Shown: positions 1 to 7,623 of the stretch, in pieces
How the letters are laid out: every line of letters begins with the position of its first letter
Numbering within the stretch: the stretch's first letter is position 1
Origin: DATBFX01 sp036558305
GTDB taxonomy: Bacteria > Chloroflexota > Chloroflexia > Thermomicrobiales > UBA6265
Length of the DNA: 13,196 nt
Direction: 5' to 3'
Assembly (NCBI GenBank): GCA_036558305.1
Contig: DATBFX010000459.1
Span: forward strand, 1 to 13,196
Notes under the pieces: model-generated
What the model saw: the letters and a program-made list of their open reading frames with translations, nothing else
Told to the model about the DNA's origin: nothing
Database searches by the model: none
Translations under genes and position numbers: made by a program

Positions 1-39
1 AGCGCGTCGCCAGATCATGGAATCGGCGCCAACGAGCAC

Positions 40-61
40 GGGAGGGCACGGCGGCCCTCCC
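40..61 (-). terminator. Stop-adjacent GC hairpin after the giant M23 gene
   Basis: A perfect 8-bp inverted repeat (gggagggc at 40-47, gccctccc at 54-61) with a 6-base loop begins at the base following the TAG stop codon (62-64, read on the minus strand). No T-run follows it on the minus strand, so it is not a classical intrinsic terminator. It may be a transcript-end stabiliser or a U-tract-less terminator. Bases 1-39 show nothing else I can name. Confidence 0.45.
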
Positions 62-3000
62 CTACTCGGCGGGCGAGGTGAGCACGGTCACCACCAACCG
101 CGGCGCCGCATCGCTGCCACTGCTACCCAATACCAACCTCGCGTCCGAGGTGCCGAAGATCACGAACGTGACGGTGCCGTCGGCGGCGACGGTACCGGTG
201 ACGTCGATCGCGGTTTCCGCCCAGGGGTCGAGCCAGGGGGCCACGACCGCGGAGCCGTCGGCGGCGACCGCCGGCGGCACGCCCGCGACCGGCGCGGTCT
301 CGTAGGTCCAGGCCGGGTCGGCCCAGACGTCGGCGAGGGCACCGATCGTCCCCCCGGCGGCGCCAGCCTCGCCGACGTTCGTCAGGACCAACTGCGCGCT
401 GACGACGCTGCCGGCGGCGACCCCTTCGATTTGGAAGGTGACGAAGGCGACCGCGTTATCGGCGCCGCCCGCCGCCAACCCGCTCGCGCCGTCGGCCGTC
501 GGTGTCCCGTCCCGATTCGGTGCCGAAACGCTCGCGTCGGCCACGGGCCGGAAGACCAGTTCTTGCGGCACCGGCTCCGCCGTCGGCGTGGGCTCCTCGG
601 TCGGGATCTCCGTCGCGGTCGCCTCGGCCGGCTGCTCGGAGGTGTCCGGCGCCGGTGCGGCCGCCGGCTCCTCCGTCGGCGTCGCGTCCTGGTCCCGCCG
701 CGGTCGGGTCACGCGGAACGTCTTGGCCGCGGTCTGGCCGCTGGTCTGCCCCCTGGCGACGATCCGATCGTTGCCGGCGGACGCGTCGGGGATGACCACC
801 GTCCCGGTGAAGGCACCGTCCGCGTCGGTCTGGACGGTACCCAGCGGTTCGGAGTCGGTCGAGTGGAAGTAGATGTCGACCTGCTCGTCCGCGCCGAAAC
901 CGGAACCGGTCACCGTCACTTCGGTCCCCGCCGGTCCGCGGTTCGGCGAGAGGGCCAGGGTGCCGTCTTCGGACGGCGTCGCCGTCTCGGTGGGCGCCGG
1001 CGTCGTGGTTGCCGGTTCGGTGGCGATGGGTGTTTCGGTCGGTGTCTCGGTCGACGTTGCCGTCTCCGTCGGCGTCTCCGTCGGCGTCGGCGTCGTGGAC
1101 TCGGACGCCGTCGGTTGTTCGGTCGGGGTACCGGTGACGCTCGGCGTCGGCGAGGCGTCCGCGGTGACACCCGAACCGTCGCCGACCGCGAGACTGGCCG
1201 CCGACGGTCCGGTGAGCCGGAAGTTGGCGGTGGCCGTGCTCGATCCGGCGACGCCCATCACCGGGTAGGTCGCGGTCGGACTGTCGGGTGCCTTGAAGGT
1301 GCAGGTGAAGGTGCCGGTCGCCGAGCTCGTCACGGTGCAGACGCGGGTGCCGGACTTGGTGGCGTTGCGGTTCCAGTAGACGTTGACCGTCGTATTCGCG
1401 GCCCAGCCGCGCCCCTTGACGGTGACGGTCGTCCCGCCGGCTCCGGAGGTCGGCGCCAGTTCCAGACTCTGCACCACCGTGTAGGTCGCGGTGGCGGTCT
1501 TGCCACTGGTTCTGCCTTTGAGTTTGACAGTGTGGGACCCCGCCGGCATCAGCGGTACCGAGGCGCTGAGCGACACGCCGCCCGCGGTGTTCGCCGCCGC
1601 GCTGCCGCCGCTGGTCGTCGAGGCATCCCAGTAGAGATCGATCGCCTCGCCGACGGAGAAGTGGGCGCCGTTCGCCGTCACCGTCGACCGCGGCGAACCG
1701 GTCACCGGTGAGAGCGAGACGGTCGCGACCGTCGGGTCCGAGACGACGACGGTGGTCGAGGCCTGAAGTCCGCTCGTTTGACCGATGCCGTAGAACCGGT
1801 TCGTGCCGCCGGCGGTGGACTTCGGAATCAGGAAGCTGCCCCTGGCGCTGCCCTTGGCGTCCGTCGTCAACGTTGCGAGGATGGTGCCGGTCGTGACGCG
1901 CCAGCGCAATTGGAGCGATTCGTTGGCCGCAAATCCCTTGGCCGAGACGCTGATCTTCGTCCCGAGCGTGCCGCTGCTCGGGCTGCGGATGAGGGAGGGA
2001 TTGACCTTGAAGGTCGCGCTGGCGGTGCCTCCGCTCGTTCGCCCCTTGGCGTAGATGGTGTGGTTGCCGCCCTTCGCATCCGGCATTTTGATCGAGACGT
2101 TGAATCCGCCGGTGCTGGACGCGGTCGCGCTGGCGAGCGCCGTGCTCTGCGTCGAATCGAGGTAGACATCGACCGTTTCGCCGGACTTGAAGCCGGTGCC
2201 GGCGACCGCGACCGAGCTGCCGACCTTGCCGCTGGTCGGCGAGAGGGAGATGCCGCGAGTAGACGTGCTGGACTGGCCGCAGGCGGCGGCGGCGGCGGTG
2301 TGGTCCTCGCCGGTCAACCAGAGGATGGTGACCACGACCTGGCCGATCCCTTGACCATCGAAGAAGCCGATGTCGAACCAGGTCCCGTCGCCGAGGTCGA
2401 TCGCGGCGCGGTTGCCGACCTGATAACCGACGTTGGAGGTACCGATGGGGTTGCCCTTGCTGTCCTTCGTCACGCCGTAGCCGACGTCGAGTCCGTCCCT
2501 GGCCGCATCGGCTCCGGTGTAGCCCTGCGGTAGGGTGTTCTTCGTCGTGCTGAGTTTGTTGAGGTTGCGCTGGTTGGTCGGGTCCCACCAATTGTCGTTG
2601 GTGAACCACGGACCGACGTCGTAGACCGGCGCCACCGAGCACTTGTTGTTGGCCGGGTTGGTGACGCGGACGTAGCAGTTGCTGCCGCAGGCCGCGACGT
2701 AGCTGGAACCGCCCGGCGTCAACCACGGGCAGGAACTCTGCGTGCAGGCGGGGAGCGAGACGAAGTGGTCGGCCGGCAGGATCTTGTGCCCATTCGAGGT
2801 GGTCCCGCCGATCAAGTCCTCCTCGGTCGCGGTCACCGCGAAGGTGCCGGGCCCGGTCATGCTGGTGTTGCCGGGGTTGCCGGCGACGACGGTGAACGCC
2901 GCCGACGCCGATTTGCCGCTGGTTGCGCCCTTCGCCTTGAGCGTGTGAGACCCGGTGCCGAGACTCGGCACCAACGCCGGGAAGCCGACGGCACCGTTGC

Positions 3001-4924
3001 CGTCGGTTTGCCGCGCCTGCCAGACCGAGGTGCTGTTGTCCCAACTAAAGTTCACCGTCTCGCCCGCACCGAACCCGCCGGCGGTGACCGCGATGTTGCC
3101 GCTGACCGGGCCCGACGATGGCGAAATCGAGACCGCCGCCGGTCCGGAAACTCCGACGTTGACGGTCGCCGAGATTCCTCCGGCGGTGGCGACGAGCGGG
3201 TAGCTCCCGGCGCCGGCCTGAGGGATGGCGAAGGTGCAGTTGTAGTTGCCGTTGCTGTTGGTTTTGCCCGTGCAGAGGGTGGTGCCGTTGCCGCCGGCGA
3301 CCTTATTCCAGGAGAAGGTGATGGTCTGGTTGGCCGGGAACCCTCTGGCGCCGGCCGTAAGCGTGGTGCCCGGCGCGCCGCTCTTCGGATCGAGCCGGAG
3401 AACCTGCTGGACGTAGAGCGCGCCCCAGGCGGTCAACCCGCTGGTGCCGCCGACGCCGACGTAGTCGTGCCAGCCGTTACTCCCAAGCGGCATCGGGAAG
3501 CTCGTCGTGCCGGTGCCCAGCGCGTTGGTCTTGACGTTTGCGAGGACGGGCCCCGAGGTGGTGTCGAAGGACACCTTGACGTTTTCGCTGCCGCCGAAAC
3601 CCTGGACGGTCAGGTTGATGGTCGTGCCCGGCGTTCCCTGGTAGGGGGTGCGGTTGAGGAACGGCGTGACCGTGAAGGTCCGCCTCGCCCGCTTGTCGGT
3701 CGTCATCCCCCGGCCGAAGATGCCGTGGTCGCCGCCGATCGCGTCGGGGACCGTGAAGGAGGTGCTCCAGGACCCGGAGGCATTCGCTTTCGTTTGGGCA
3801 AGCTGGTGAGCCGAGCTGACGGAGTCGATGTAGAGGCGGATCGTCTCGTTCGCGCCGTAGCCGGTGCCGCTGGCATTCACCGTCGTCCCGACCCGGCCCG
3901 AGCTGGTGTCGAACCGCATCGCCAACTGGGTGGAACCGCCCGGCGGCGTCGGCGTCGGCGGAGGTGAGGTCGTCCCGCCGTCGACCCAGAAGACCCACTT
4001 CGTGCTGAGGTTGCTCGTCCCCGAGGCGCTCTTGGCGCGGACCTGCCAGGAGTATTGGCCGTTGCCGAGGGACGGCGTGGTCCAGGAGGTGGCGCTCTGC
4101 CAGGGACTCGTCAGGTCGCCGTCGTTGATGACGACCTGGTACTGGGTGGCACCGGAGACGGCGTTCCAGCGCAGCGTCGCCGTGGTGGGAGAGGTGGTGA
4201 ACGTGGTGCCGGTGGCCGGGCTGGAGAGGGAGGGGATGGCCGGCGGGCTGCCGCCGCCGGACGCGACGAGTTCGCTGTTCGTCGACACGACCTGGGTGTT
4301 GACGTACTGGTTGGAACCGCCCTTGTCGGGGAAATCGTAGCCGTTGAGCTTGTGGTCGCCGGTGAACGGAATGGCGTGGCGGTCCCAGTTGCCGCCGTCG
4401 TTGGTCGACCAGAGGGTGACGTGGATGTGCGGGGTGCCGCCGTTGCCGGCGTCCCCCGGCCCGGCGATGGTGCCCAGGTATTGGCCCTGGGTGACGGTCT
4501 GCCCGGCGGCCAGCCCCGGGGCGAGGTAGGTGTGGAAATAGGCGAAGGCGTAGCCGTCGCCCAGGTTGATCGACATCCCGCCGTAGCTCGTGTCGATCCA
4601 CCGGATCGTGCCGTTGACCGCGGAGAGGACGCGCTGCCCGGCGGTGTTGCCGTCGACCCGGACGAGGTCCAACGAGTAGTAGTACTGCCAGGTGGAGGAA
4701 TTGTTCTGGTGACTCGACCCGTTGTAGCCCTGCAACACCCGCCAGGTCGCGCCGGAGGCGAACGGCAGCTTGATGTTGGTGTGGTGCGCGAGGACCGTCC
4801 CCGGCGTCACGAATCCGGCGAAGGGGGGGACGAGCAGGAACAAAACGGCGAGCGCCCAACCGACGCGCAGACGCGCGGCGCCGTGCGGGCACGGCGTCGC
4901 CGCGCAAGGGCGTAGGGTCGACAT
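62..4924 (-). CDS. Giant secreted M23 peptidase / RlpA-like barrel protein with Ig-like repeats
   Basis: 1620 residues. A signal peptide (hydrophobic 21-38, likely cleavage after VLA46) indicates export. Residues 50-215 form an M23 (LytM-type) peptidase: H72, D86 in YSLD, H131 in YFHT and the HxH pair H166/H168 are the expected zinc/catalytic positions, although the first His lies farther from the Asp than in the compact HxxxD form. Residues 228-316 look like Fn3. Four Ig/IPT-like repeats (333-681) precede an RlpA-like double-psi barrel (690-882; YDVGPW with D769, six Cys), then four more repeats (890-1238), a Thr/Pro/Glu linker (1257-1317), a ninth repeat (1322-1406), a second linker and a DNRLRE/CBM96-like domain (1455-1616). 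Likely role: binding and cutting or remodelling cell wall or surface polymer outside the cell. The ATG has GGAGG nine bases upstream. Domain calls rest on motifs; the barrel is the least certain. Confidence 0.9.
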   Translation of the reverse strand: MSTLRPCAATPCPHGAARLRVGWALAVLFLLVPPFAGFVTPGTVLAHHTNIKLPFASGATWRVLQGYNGSSHQNNSSTWQYYYSLDLVRVDGNTAGQRVLSAVNGTIRWIDTSYGGMSINLGDGYAFAYFHTYLAPGLAAGQTVTQGQYLGTIAGPGDAGNGGTPHIHVTLWSTNDGGNWDRHAIPFTGDHKLNGYDFPDKGGSNQYVNTQVVSTNSELVASGGGSPPAIPSLSSPATGTTFTTSPTTATLRWNAVSGATQYQVVINDGDLTSPWQSATSWTTPSLGNGQYSWQVRAKSASGTSNLSTKWVFWVDGGTTSPPPTPTPPGGSTQLAMRFDTSSGRVGTTVNASGTGYGANETIRLYIDSVSSAHQLAQTKANASGSWSTSFTVPDAIGGDHGIFGRGMTTDKRARRTFTVTPFLNRTPYQGTPGTTINLTVQGFGGSENVKVSFDTTSGPVLANVKTNALGTGTTSFPMPLGSNGWHDYVGVGGTSGLTAWGALYVQQVLRLDPKSGAPGTTLTAGARGFPANQTITFSWNKVAGGNGTTLCTGKTNSNGNYNCTFAIPQAGAGSYPLVATAGGISATVNVGVSGPAAVSISPSSGPVSGNIAVTAGGFGAGETVNFSWDNSTSVWQARQTDGNGAVGFPALVPSLGTGSHTLKAKGATSGKSASAAFTVVAGNPGNTSMTGPGTFAVTATEEDLIGGTTSNGHKILPADHFVSLPACTQSSCPWLTPGGSSYVAACGSNCYVRVTNPANNKCSVAPVYDVGPWFTNDNWWDPTNQRNLNKLSTTKNTLPQGYTGADAARDGLDVGYGVTKDSKGNPIGTSNVGYQVGNRAAIDLGDGTWFDIGFFDGQGIGQVVVTILWLTGEDHTAAAAACGQSSTSTRGISLSPTSGKVGSSVAVAGTGFKSGETVDVYLDSTQSTALASATASSTGGFNVSIKMPDAKGGNHTIYAKGRTSGGTASATFKVNPSLIRSPSSGTLGTKISVSAKGFAANESLQLRWRVTTGTILATLTTDAKGSARGSFLIPKSTAGGTNRFYGIGQTSGLQASTTVVVSDPTVATVSLSPVTGSPRSTVTANGAHFSVGEAIDLYWDASTTSGGSAAANTAGGVSLSASVPLMPAGSHTVKLKGRTSGKTATATYTVVQSLELAPTSGAGGTTVTVKGRGWAANTTVNVYWNRNATKSGTRVCTVTSSATGTFTCTFKAPDSPTATYPVMGVAGSSTATANFRLTGPSAASLAVGDGSGVTADASPTPSVTGTPTEQPTASESTTPTPTETPTETATSTETPTETPIATEPATTTPAPTETATPSEDGTLALSPNRGPAGTEVTVTGSGFGADEQVDIYFHSTDSEPLGTVQTDADGAFTGTVVIPDASAGNDRIVARGQTSGQTAAKTFRVTRPRRDQDATPTEEPAAAPAPDTSEQPAEATATEIPTEEPTPTAEPVPQELVFRPVADASVSAPNRDGTPTADGASGLAAGGADNAVAFVTFQIEGVAAGSVVSAQLVLTNVGEAGAAGGTIGALADVWADPAWTYETAPVAGVPPAVAADGSAVVAPWLDPWAETAIDVTGTVAADGTVTFVIFGTSDARLVLGSSGSDAAPRLVVTVLTSPAE
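707..961 (-). repeat. Ninth Ig/IPT-like repeat (type A)
   Basis: Residues 1322-1406 of the giant protein. It resembles repeats 1 and 5 most (Y-x-D/H-S after the first half, then P-D-A-x-x-G-x-x-x-I and G-x-T-S-G-x-x-A-x-x-T-F-x-V). It stands alone between two Pro/Thr linkers, apart from the two four-repeat blocks. Confidence 0.6.
974..1156 (-). repeat. Thr/Pro/Glu linker coding repeat
   Basis: Encodes residues 1257-1317, built from TPTE, TETP and similar units. The DNA is a run of near-identical gtcggcgt/gtctcggt words. It probably forms an extended, possibly glycosylated spacer between the repeat array and the C-terminal domains. Such DNA is prone to slippage, so its length may vary between strains. 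Confidence 0.7.
1211..2257 (-). repeat. Second four-repeat block (A'-B'-D'-C')
   Basis: Encodes residues 890-1238 of the giant protein: four Ig/IPT-like modules of about 80-87 residues. Module 5 matches module 1, 6 matches 2 (shared TSGL-x-A), 7 matches 4 (shared GSHT and TSGK) and 8 matches 3 (both with a Cys pair 12 residues apart: C1196/C1208 and C551/C563). The last two are thus in swapped order relative to the first block. Confidence 0.65.
2270..2857 (-). other. RlpA-like double-psi barrel domain coding region
   Basis: Encodes residues 690-885 of the giant protein. Seen: YVRVTNPANN, then VYDVGPW (D769), then AAIDLGDGTWFDIGF and a closing GIGQVVVTILWL strand, in the order found in RlpA-like barrels. 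Six cysteines (727, 732, 746, 750, 762, 882) could make three disulfides outside the cell. An insertion of about 60 residues, rich in Asn, Asp and Gly, sits between the GPW and AIDL motifs. The alternative is a barrel-like fold with no enzymatic role. Confidence 0.5.
2882..3928 (-). repeat. First four-repeat block (A-B-C-D)
   Basis: Encodes residues 333-681: four Ig/IPT-like modules, each opening with a pattern like SP-x-S-G-x-x-G-T-x-(I/V) and ending in a beta strand. Module 3 has the pair C551/C563. The block lies between the Fn3-like segment and the double-psi barrel. Confidence 0.65.
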
Positions 4925-5013
4925 GAGGCGATTCCTCCGCGGTCCCCGCGGATCATCCCTCGCCCGGCGCCAGCCACGCCGTCTCTGCGAGTTCCCTCGA
5001 TCCGAGAGGGACC
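4925..5013 (-). promoter_or_regulatory. Structured leader with competing helices over the Shine-Dalgarno
   Basis: Read on the minus strand just upstream of the giant gene. A 7-bp hairpin (4936-4942 with 4946-4952, 3-base loop) takes in three bases of the GGAGG ribosome site (4934-4938). A long-range helix (ggtccc 4941-4946 with gggacc 5008-5013) uses bases of that hairpin. A third hairpin (4993-4998 with 5006-5011) uses bases of the long-range helix. Either the long-range helix or the two local hairpins can form, not all three. This is the layout of a switchable leader. I could not match it to a known riboswitch class, including the c-di-AMP class often found upstream of wall hydrolases. Confidence 0.45.
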
Positions 5014-5064
5014 GGTTCGGCCGCGTTCGGGGGTGCGGGCCGCTCCAGCCAAGCGTACGGGCAC

Positions 5065-5093
5065 AGACTAGTCCGTCTCGCCGGGCAACGCAA
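5065..5093 (-). promoter_or_regulatory. Candidate promoter of the giant gene
   Basis: On the minus strand TTGCGT (5088-5093) lies 17 bases before TAGTCT (5065-5070). Each box matches three of six sigma-70 consensus positions, so it is weak. Initiation near 5058 would give a leader of about 134 bases containing the whole structured element. Confidence 0.3.
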
Positions 5094-5110
5094 GAGGCCG
5101 ATCGTCTCCC

Positions 5111-5150
5111 CGGCGCGCGTTTGGGGTCCCCCCAACCTCGCCGCGCGCCG
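5111..5150 (-). terminator. Compound hairpin between the two lower genes
   Basis: The outer stem is 9 bp (5111-5119 with 5142-5150); the inner stem is ttgggg 5121-5126 with ccccaa 5130-5135 around a 3-base loop. There is no T-run on the minus side. It lies downstream of the 5205 stop and upstream of the candidate promoter of the giant gene, so insulation between the two transcripts is the natural reading. Confidence 0.4.
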
Positions 5151-5167
5151 TCGACCGGACCTCGGGT

Positions 5168-5197
5168 GGCGGCGGTGACCCCTGCAAGGGCGCCGCC
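5168..5197 (-). terminator. Stop-proximal hairpin after the duplicated-domain gene
   Basis: The outer stem is ggcggcg 5168-5174 with cgccgcc 5191-5197; the inner stem is ccct 5180-5183 with aggg 5187-5190. It starts seven bases after the TGA stop (5205-5207). No T-run follows. Together with 5111-5150 it makes two hairpins in tandem. Confidence 0.45.
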
Positions 5198-5204
5198 GTC
5201 GGGA

Positions 5205-7475
5205 TCACGTCACGACGCCGAGTTTCAGCGTCTTGGCGAGACCCAGGGCGTCGTCGGGACGCAAGAAGCCGCCGAGTTGGGCGTCGATTTCGCTCATCGT
5301 CTCTTCGCTGAGGAGGACCGCGTCGCGGAATTTGCTGGTCGGATCGATCCCGGCGAAGGCGAGGTATTCGGCGAAGACCGGCGGCGCCTCCAGGTCCGAA
5401 TAGCGATCGAACCGGGCCGCCAGGGGAGAAGTCTCGACGTAGTCGGCAAAGGAGGTGGCGTCGGCATAGAGACCGGGCAGGATGTCGCCGGCTTCGTTCG
5501 GGGCGCTCAGGAAGCCGATCGAGTCGGCGTTTTCCGGCTGGTCCGCTTCGCTCGGCCAGGCCGCGGAATTGAGCAGCGCCAGCAGACTCCGGTTGCGGGT
5601 CATCACGCCCCAGGTCGGTGTCTTGACCAACGCCGGATCGACGTCGACCACGGCGGCGTAGGCGAGGGTACCCATCAGTGCCGCCGCGACGGCCTCCCGG
5701 CTCGTCCAGGTGTCGTCGTGGAGGAGCGTTCCCTCGACGATCGCCGCGGCCAGCAACTCCGGCGATTCGCCGAAGAGCAGACTGTTGATCAGGATCGCCG
5801 GCGGCGTGCCGTCGTTGTCGGTGTCCGATCGGTGCGCCGCCGGTGCGCTGTTGCGGAGCCCCGCAAACTGCACCTGGAGCGGCACCCCGTCCGCGTTGTC
5901 GCCGTCGAAGATAACGCCCAGGGCGAGATCCCACGGTTTGAGTGCGCCGAGCATCAGCGTCGCGGCACGGAGCGAGGGATCGGGGATCAGCGCGGCGGTC
6001 TGGGGGTCGTCGTACCGCGTCAGGAGTGCGCTCCTTGCGTCCGGCGCGAGTTTGGCGCGACCCAGGAACGTGTCGAGGACCTCGCGGCCGGCCGCTTCGC
6101 CGAGGGTCTTGCCGGTGCGCTTGCCGCCCGACAGGTCGAAGAGGGCGGGATCGCGGGGCGCGAACGGGCGGCCGGTGAGCGAGAGTTTCGAACTCAAACG
6201 GCCGCTGCCGGTCTCTTCATGGACCGCGGTCGTCATCTGCAACCCGAGGACCTGAACGAGTTTGACCGCGCGCTTCGGCGTGATGACCTTGCCGACGCCG
6301 CCGTCGATGACGGCCAGCATCTCCTCGCCGTATTGGGGCTCGTCGCCGAGGGCTTTCCCCCCCGGAAACCGCCCGATCAGGGCGACCGTCGTCTGCTGGC
6401 CCGGCGAGCCGTTGTTCATCAGCGAATCGTAGAAGCCGTCGGCCTCGATCACGTCGCGGATGCTTTCGTAGTCGAAGTCGCCGAAGTAGTCGCCGACGAA
6501 GACGTCGCCGAGGGTCGAGGTCGCGATTCCGACTTGCCCCGCCCCGCCGCGGCCGGAGGAGTTGAGGAGTGCCAGCAGTTCGAGGTTGTTGAAGAACGTC
6601 AGGTCGGTGCCGAGGTAGGCCGCGTCGGGATCGACGAGGAGGACTTCGCCGTAGCAGATGGTGTCGAGGATGTTGGCGACGATCTCCTCTTCCGCCGAAT
6701 TGCCGCCGCCGCCGTGCAGAGACTCGTGGGCGACGACCGGGATCAATTGCTCCGGCGGTTCGCTCTCGTAGGCCGAGTCGACCACCATCGAATTGCGGCC
6801 GTCGCGGGGGTCCTCGTAGAGGGTGGCGATCGCGCCGGAAAACCCGATGCTGTCGAACACGACGGCTCGGAACGGCTCGCCCGACGGGTTCTCGCCGTCG
6901 AGTACCGCGCGAATCGTCGCCTCGTAGGGGTTCCAATCGGTGACCATCAGCAATGCGGCCCGCAACGTCGGCGAAGGGACGATTTTCTGCACCTTGCGGC
7001 TGTCGAACGAGGCCAGGGCGCCGTCGATCGCGCTCGCATCGAGACCGCGCAGTTCGAGGAAGTGCCGCAGGTGGTCGCGCGCCTCGTCCTCGGTCAACGG
7101 CTGCGTCGGCGTGGCCTGGGACGGAAACGCGGCTTCCGACCCCTGGTCGATGATGAAGGGGCGGGAGCGCATGATCTGGTCCGCGCTCAGCGAGGGATCG
7201 ACCGGGGAGATCGTCAAGTCCCGGAGTTCGTCGTCGTCGGTGGACGTCTGCGCCGCCGGCACGAAGTGCCGAAGGGCGTGCTGCCAACCCGTGGACGCGG
7301 CCATCCCGCCCGGCGATCCGGGAGCGGCGGCAACCGAATGCACGGAGGAGGCGATGAGCGCCAGGACGGCGAGGATCGGCAAGAGGCGAAAGAAGCGGCG
7401 ACGACGCGACGCGTGCCGCGGGCGAGCCGGGCCGCGGTCGAGTGTTTTCGGCTTGCCCGCCACGTCGCCGTCCAT
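5205..7475 (-). CDS. Secreted protein of two tandem domain copies, one with HESLH
   Basis: 756 residues from the ATG at 7475, chosen because an AGAAAGG ribosome site lies upstream and the signal peptide then starts properly (RRRR 24-27, hydrophobic 28-49, cleavage near AAA51). An upstream extension is open but lacks signal-peptide logic. I do not recognise the family. The body is a tandem duplication: residues about 128-417 and 459-756 align, ungapped at an offset of 331 over roughly 170 residues (for example PTLRAALLM against PSLRAATLM, and LLALLNSS against LLALLNSA). Copy 1 has H250-E251-S-L-H254 followed by E262-E264 before VANIL, reminiscent of zinc metallopeptidases whose third ligand is in an EExxAN helix. 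In copy 2 the aligned residues are EGTLL, so that site is lost. Peptidase activity is inference only. The start is preceded by its own -10-like box and followed by a hairpin. Confidence 0.85.
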   Translation of the reverse strand: MDGDVAGKPKTLDRGPARPRHASRRRRFFRLLPILAVLALIASSVHSVAAAPGSPGGMAASTGWQHALRHFVPAAQTSTDDDELRDLTISPVDPSLSADQIMRSRPFIIDQGSEAAFPSQATPTQPLTEDEARDHLRHFLELRGLDASAIDGALASFDSRKVQKIVPSPTLRAALLMVTDWNPYEATIRAVLDGENPSGEPFRAVVFDSIGFSGAIATLYEDPRDGRNSMVVDSAYESEPPEQLIPVVAHESLHGGGGNSAEEEIVANILDTICYGEVLLVDPDAAYLGTDLTFFNNLELLALLNSSGRGGAGQVGIATSTLGDVFVGDYFGDFDYESIRDVIEADGFYDSLMNNGSPGQQTTVALIGRFPGGKALGDEPQYGEEMLAVIDGGVGKVITPKRAVKLVQVLGLQMTTAVHEETGSGRLSSKLSLTGRPFAPRDPALFDLSGGKRTGKTLGEAAGREVLDTFLGRAKLAPDARSALLTRYDDPQTAALIPDPSLRAATLMLGALKPWDLALGVIFDGDNADGVPLQVQFAGLRNSAPAAHRSDTDNDGTPPAILINSLLFGESPELLAAAIVEGTLLHDDTWTSREAVAAALMGTLAYAAVVDVDPALVKTPTWGVMTRNRSLLALLNSAAWPSEADQPENADSIGFLSAPNEAGDILPGLYADATSFADYVETSPLAARFDRYSDLEAPPVFAEYLAFAGIDPTSKFRDAVLLSEETMSEIDAQLGGFLRPDDALGLAKTLKLGVVT
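5208..6101 (-). repeat. Domain copy 2 (HExxH lost)
   Basis: Codes for the C-terminal ~298 residues of the secreted protein. It matches copy 1 across its length, including the closing ITPKRAVKLVQVLGLQ-like helix (here FLRPDDALGLAKTLKLG). The positions of HESLH read EGTLL. Confidence 0.75.
6225..7094 (-). repeat. Domain copy 1 (HESLH kept)
   Basis: Codes for the first ~290-residue copy. The HESLH codons are at 6714-6728. The copies share blocks but are strongly diverged, so the duplication is old rather than an assembly artefact. Confidence 0.75.
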
Positions 7476-7508
7476 CCGTCCGCCTTTCTCCGGACCTTCC
7501 CGCCGGGC

Positions 7509-7514
7509 AGTATA
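7509..7514 (-). promoter_or_regulatory. -10-like box before the duplicated-domain gene
   Basis: TATACT on the minus strand matches five of six positions of the -10 consensus and lies 33 bases upstream of the ATG at 7475, leaving a short leader with a ribosome site. No good -35 is seen at 16-18 bases. It lies in the 148-base gap behind the rhodanese gene, supporting separate transcription. Confidence 0.35.
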
Positions 7515-7596
7515 CGCAGTCGGGCTGTGAACGATCAGTTCGGAAGGTGGGCCAATTGTCATGATTTGGCGCCGCCCCGCCGGCCTGGCCCTTGGT

Positions 7597-7621
7597 GCGG
7601 CCACTTCGAAAGCGTCGCCGC
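7597..7621 (-). terminator. Stop-adjacent hairpin after the rhodanese gene
   Basis: Stem gcggc 7597-7601 with gccgc 7617-7621, continued by cactt 7602-7606 with aagcg 7610-7614 (one wobble in RNA), a 3-base loop and a 2-base bulge. It begins two bases after the TAA stop (7624-7626). No T-run follows on the minus strand. Confidence 0.45.
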
Positions 7622-7623
7622 CG

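Noticed and set aside
974..1156. CRISPR-like or tandem-repeat array
   Set aside because: The repetition follows codons for Thr-Pro-Glu within an open frame, with no spacer/repeat regularity.
17..1711. Long plus-strand open frame (about 560 codons) opposite the 3' part of the giant gene
   Set aside because: Its product is Arg/Gly-rich without domains, as expected of the antisense of high-GC codons. The minus-strand frame has a signal peptide, known domains and a ribosome site.
456..3044. Second minus-strand frame of about 860 codons inside the giant gene
   Set aside because: The product is Arg/Gln/His-rich with no domain; the overlapping frame encodes clear Ig-like repeats. It is a frame shadow.
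4925..5060. ydaO-type c-di-AMP riboswitch in the leader of the M23 gene
   Set aside because: I looked for the conserved internal segments of that class and found only vague resemblance; the helices seen do not reproduce its layout.
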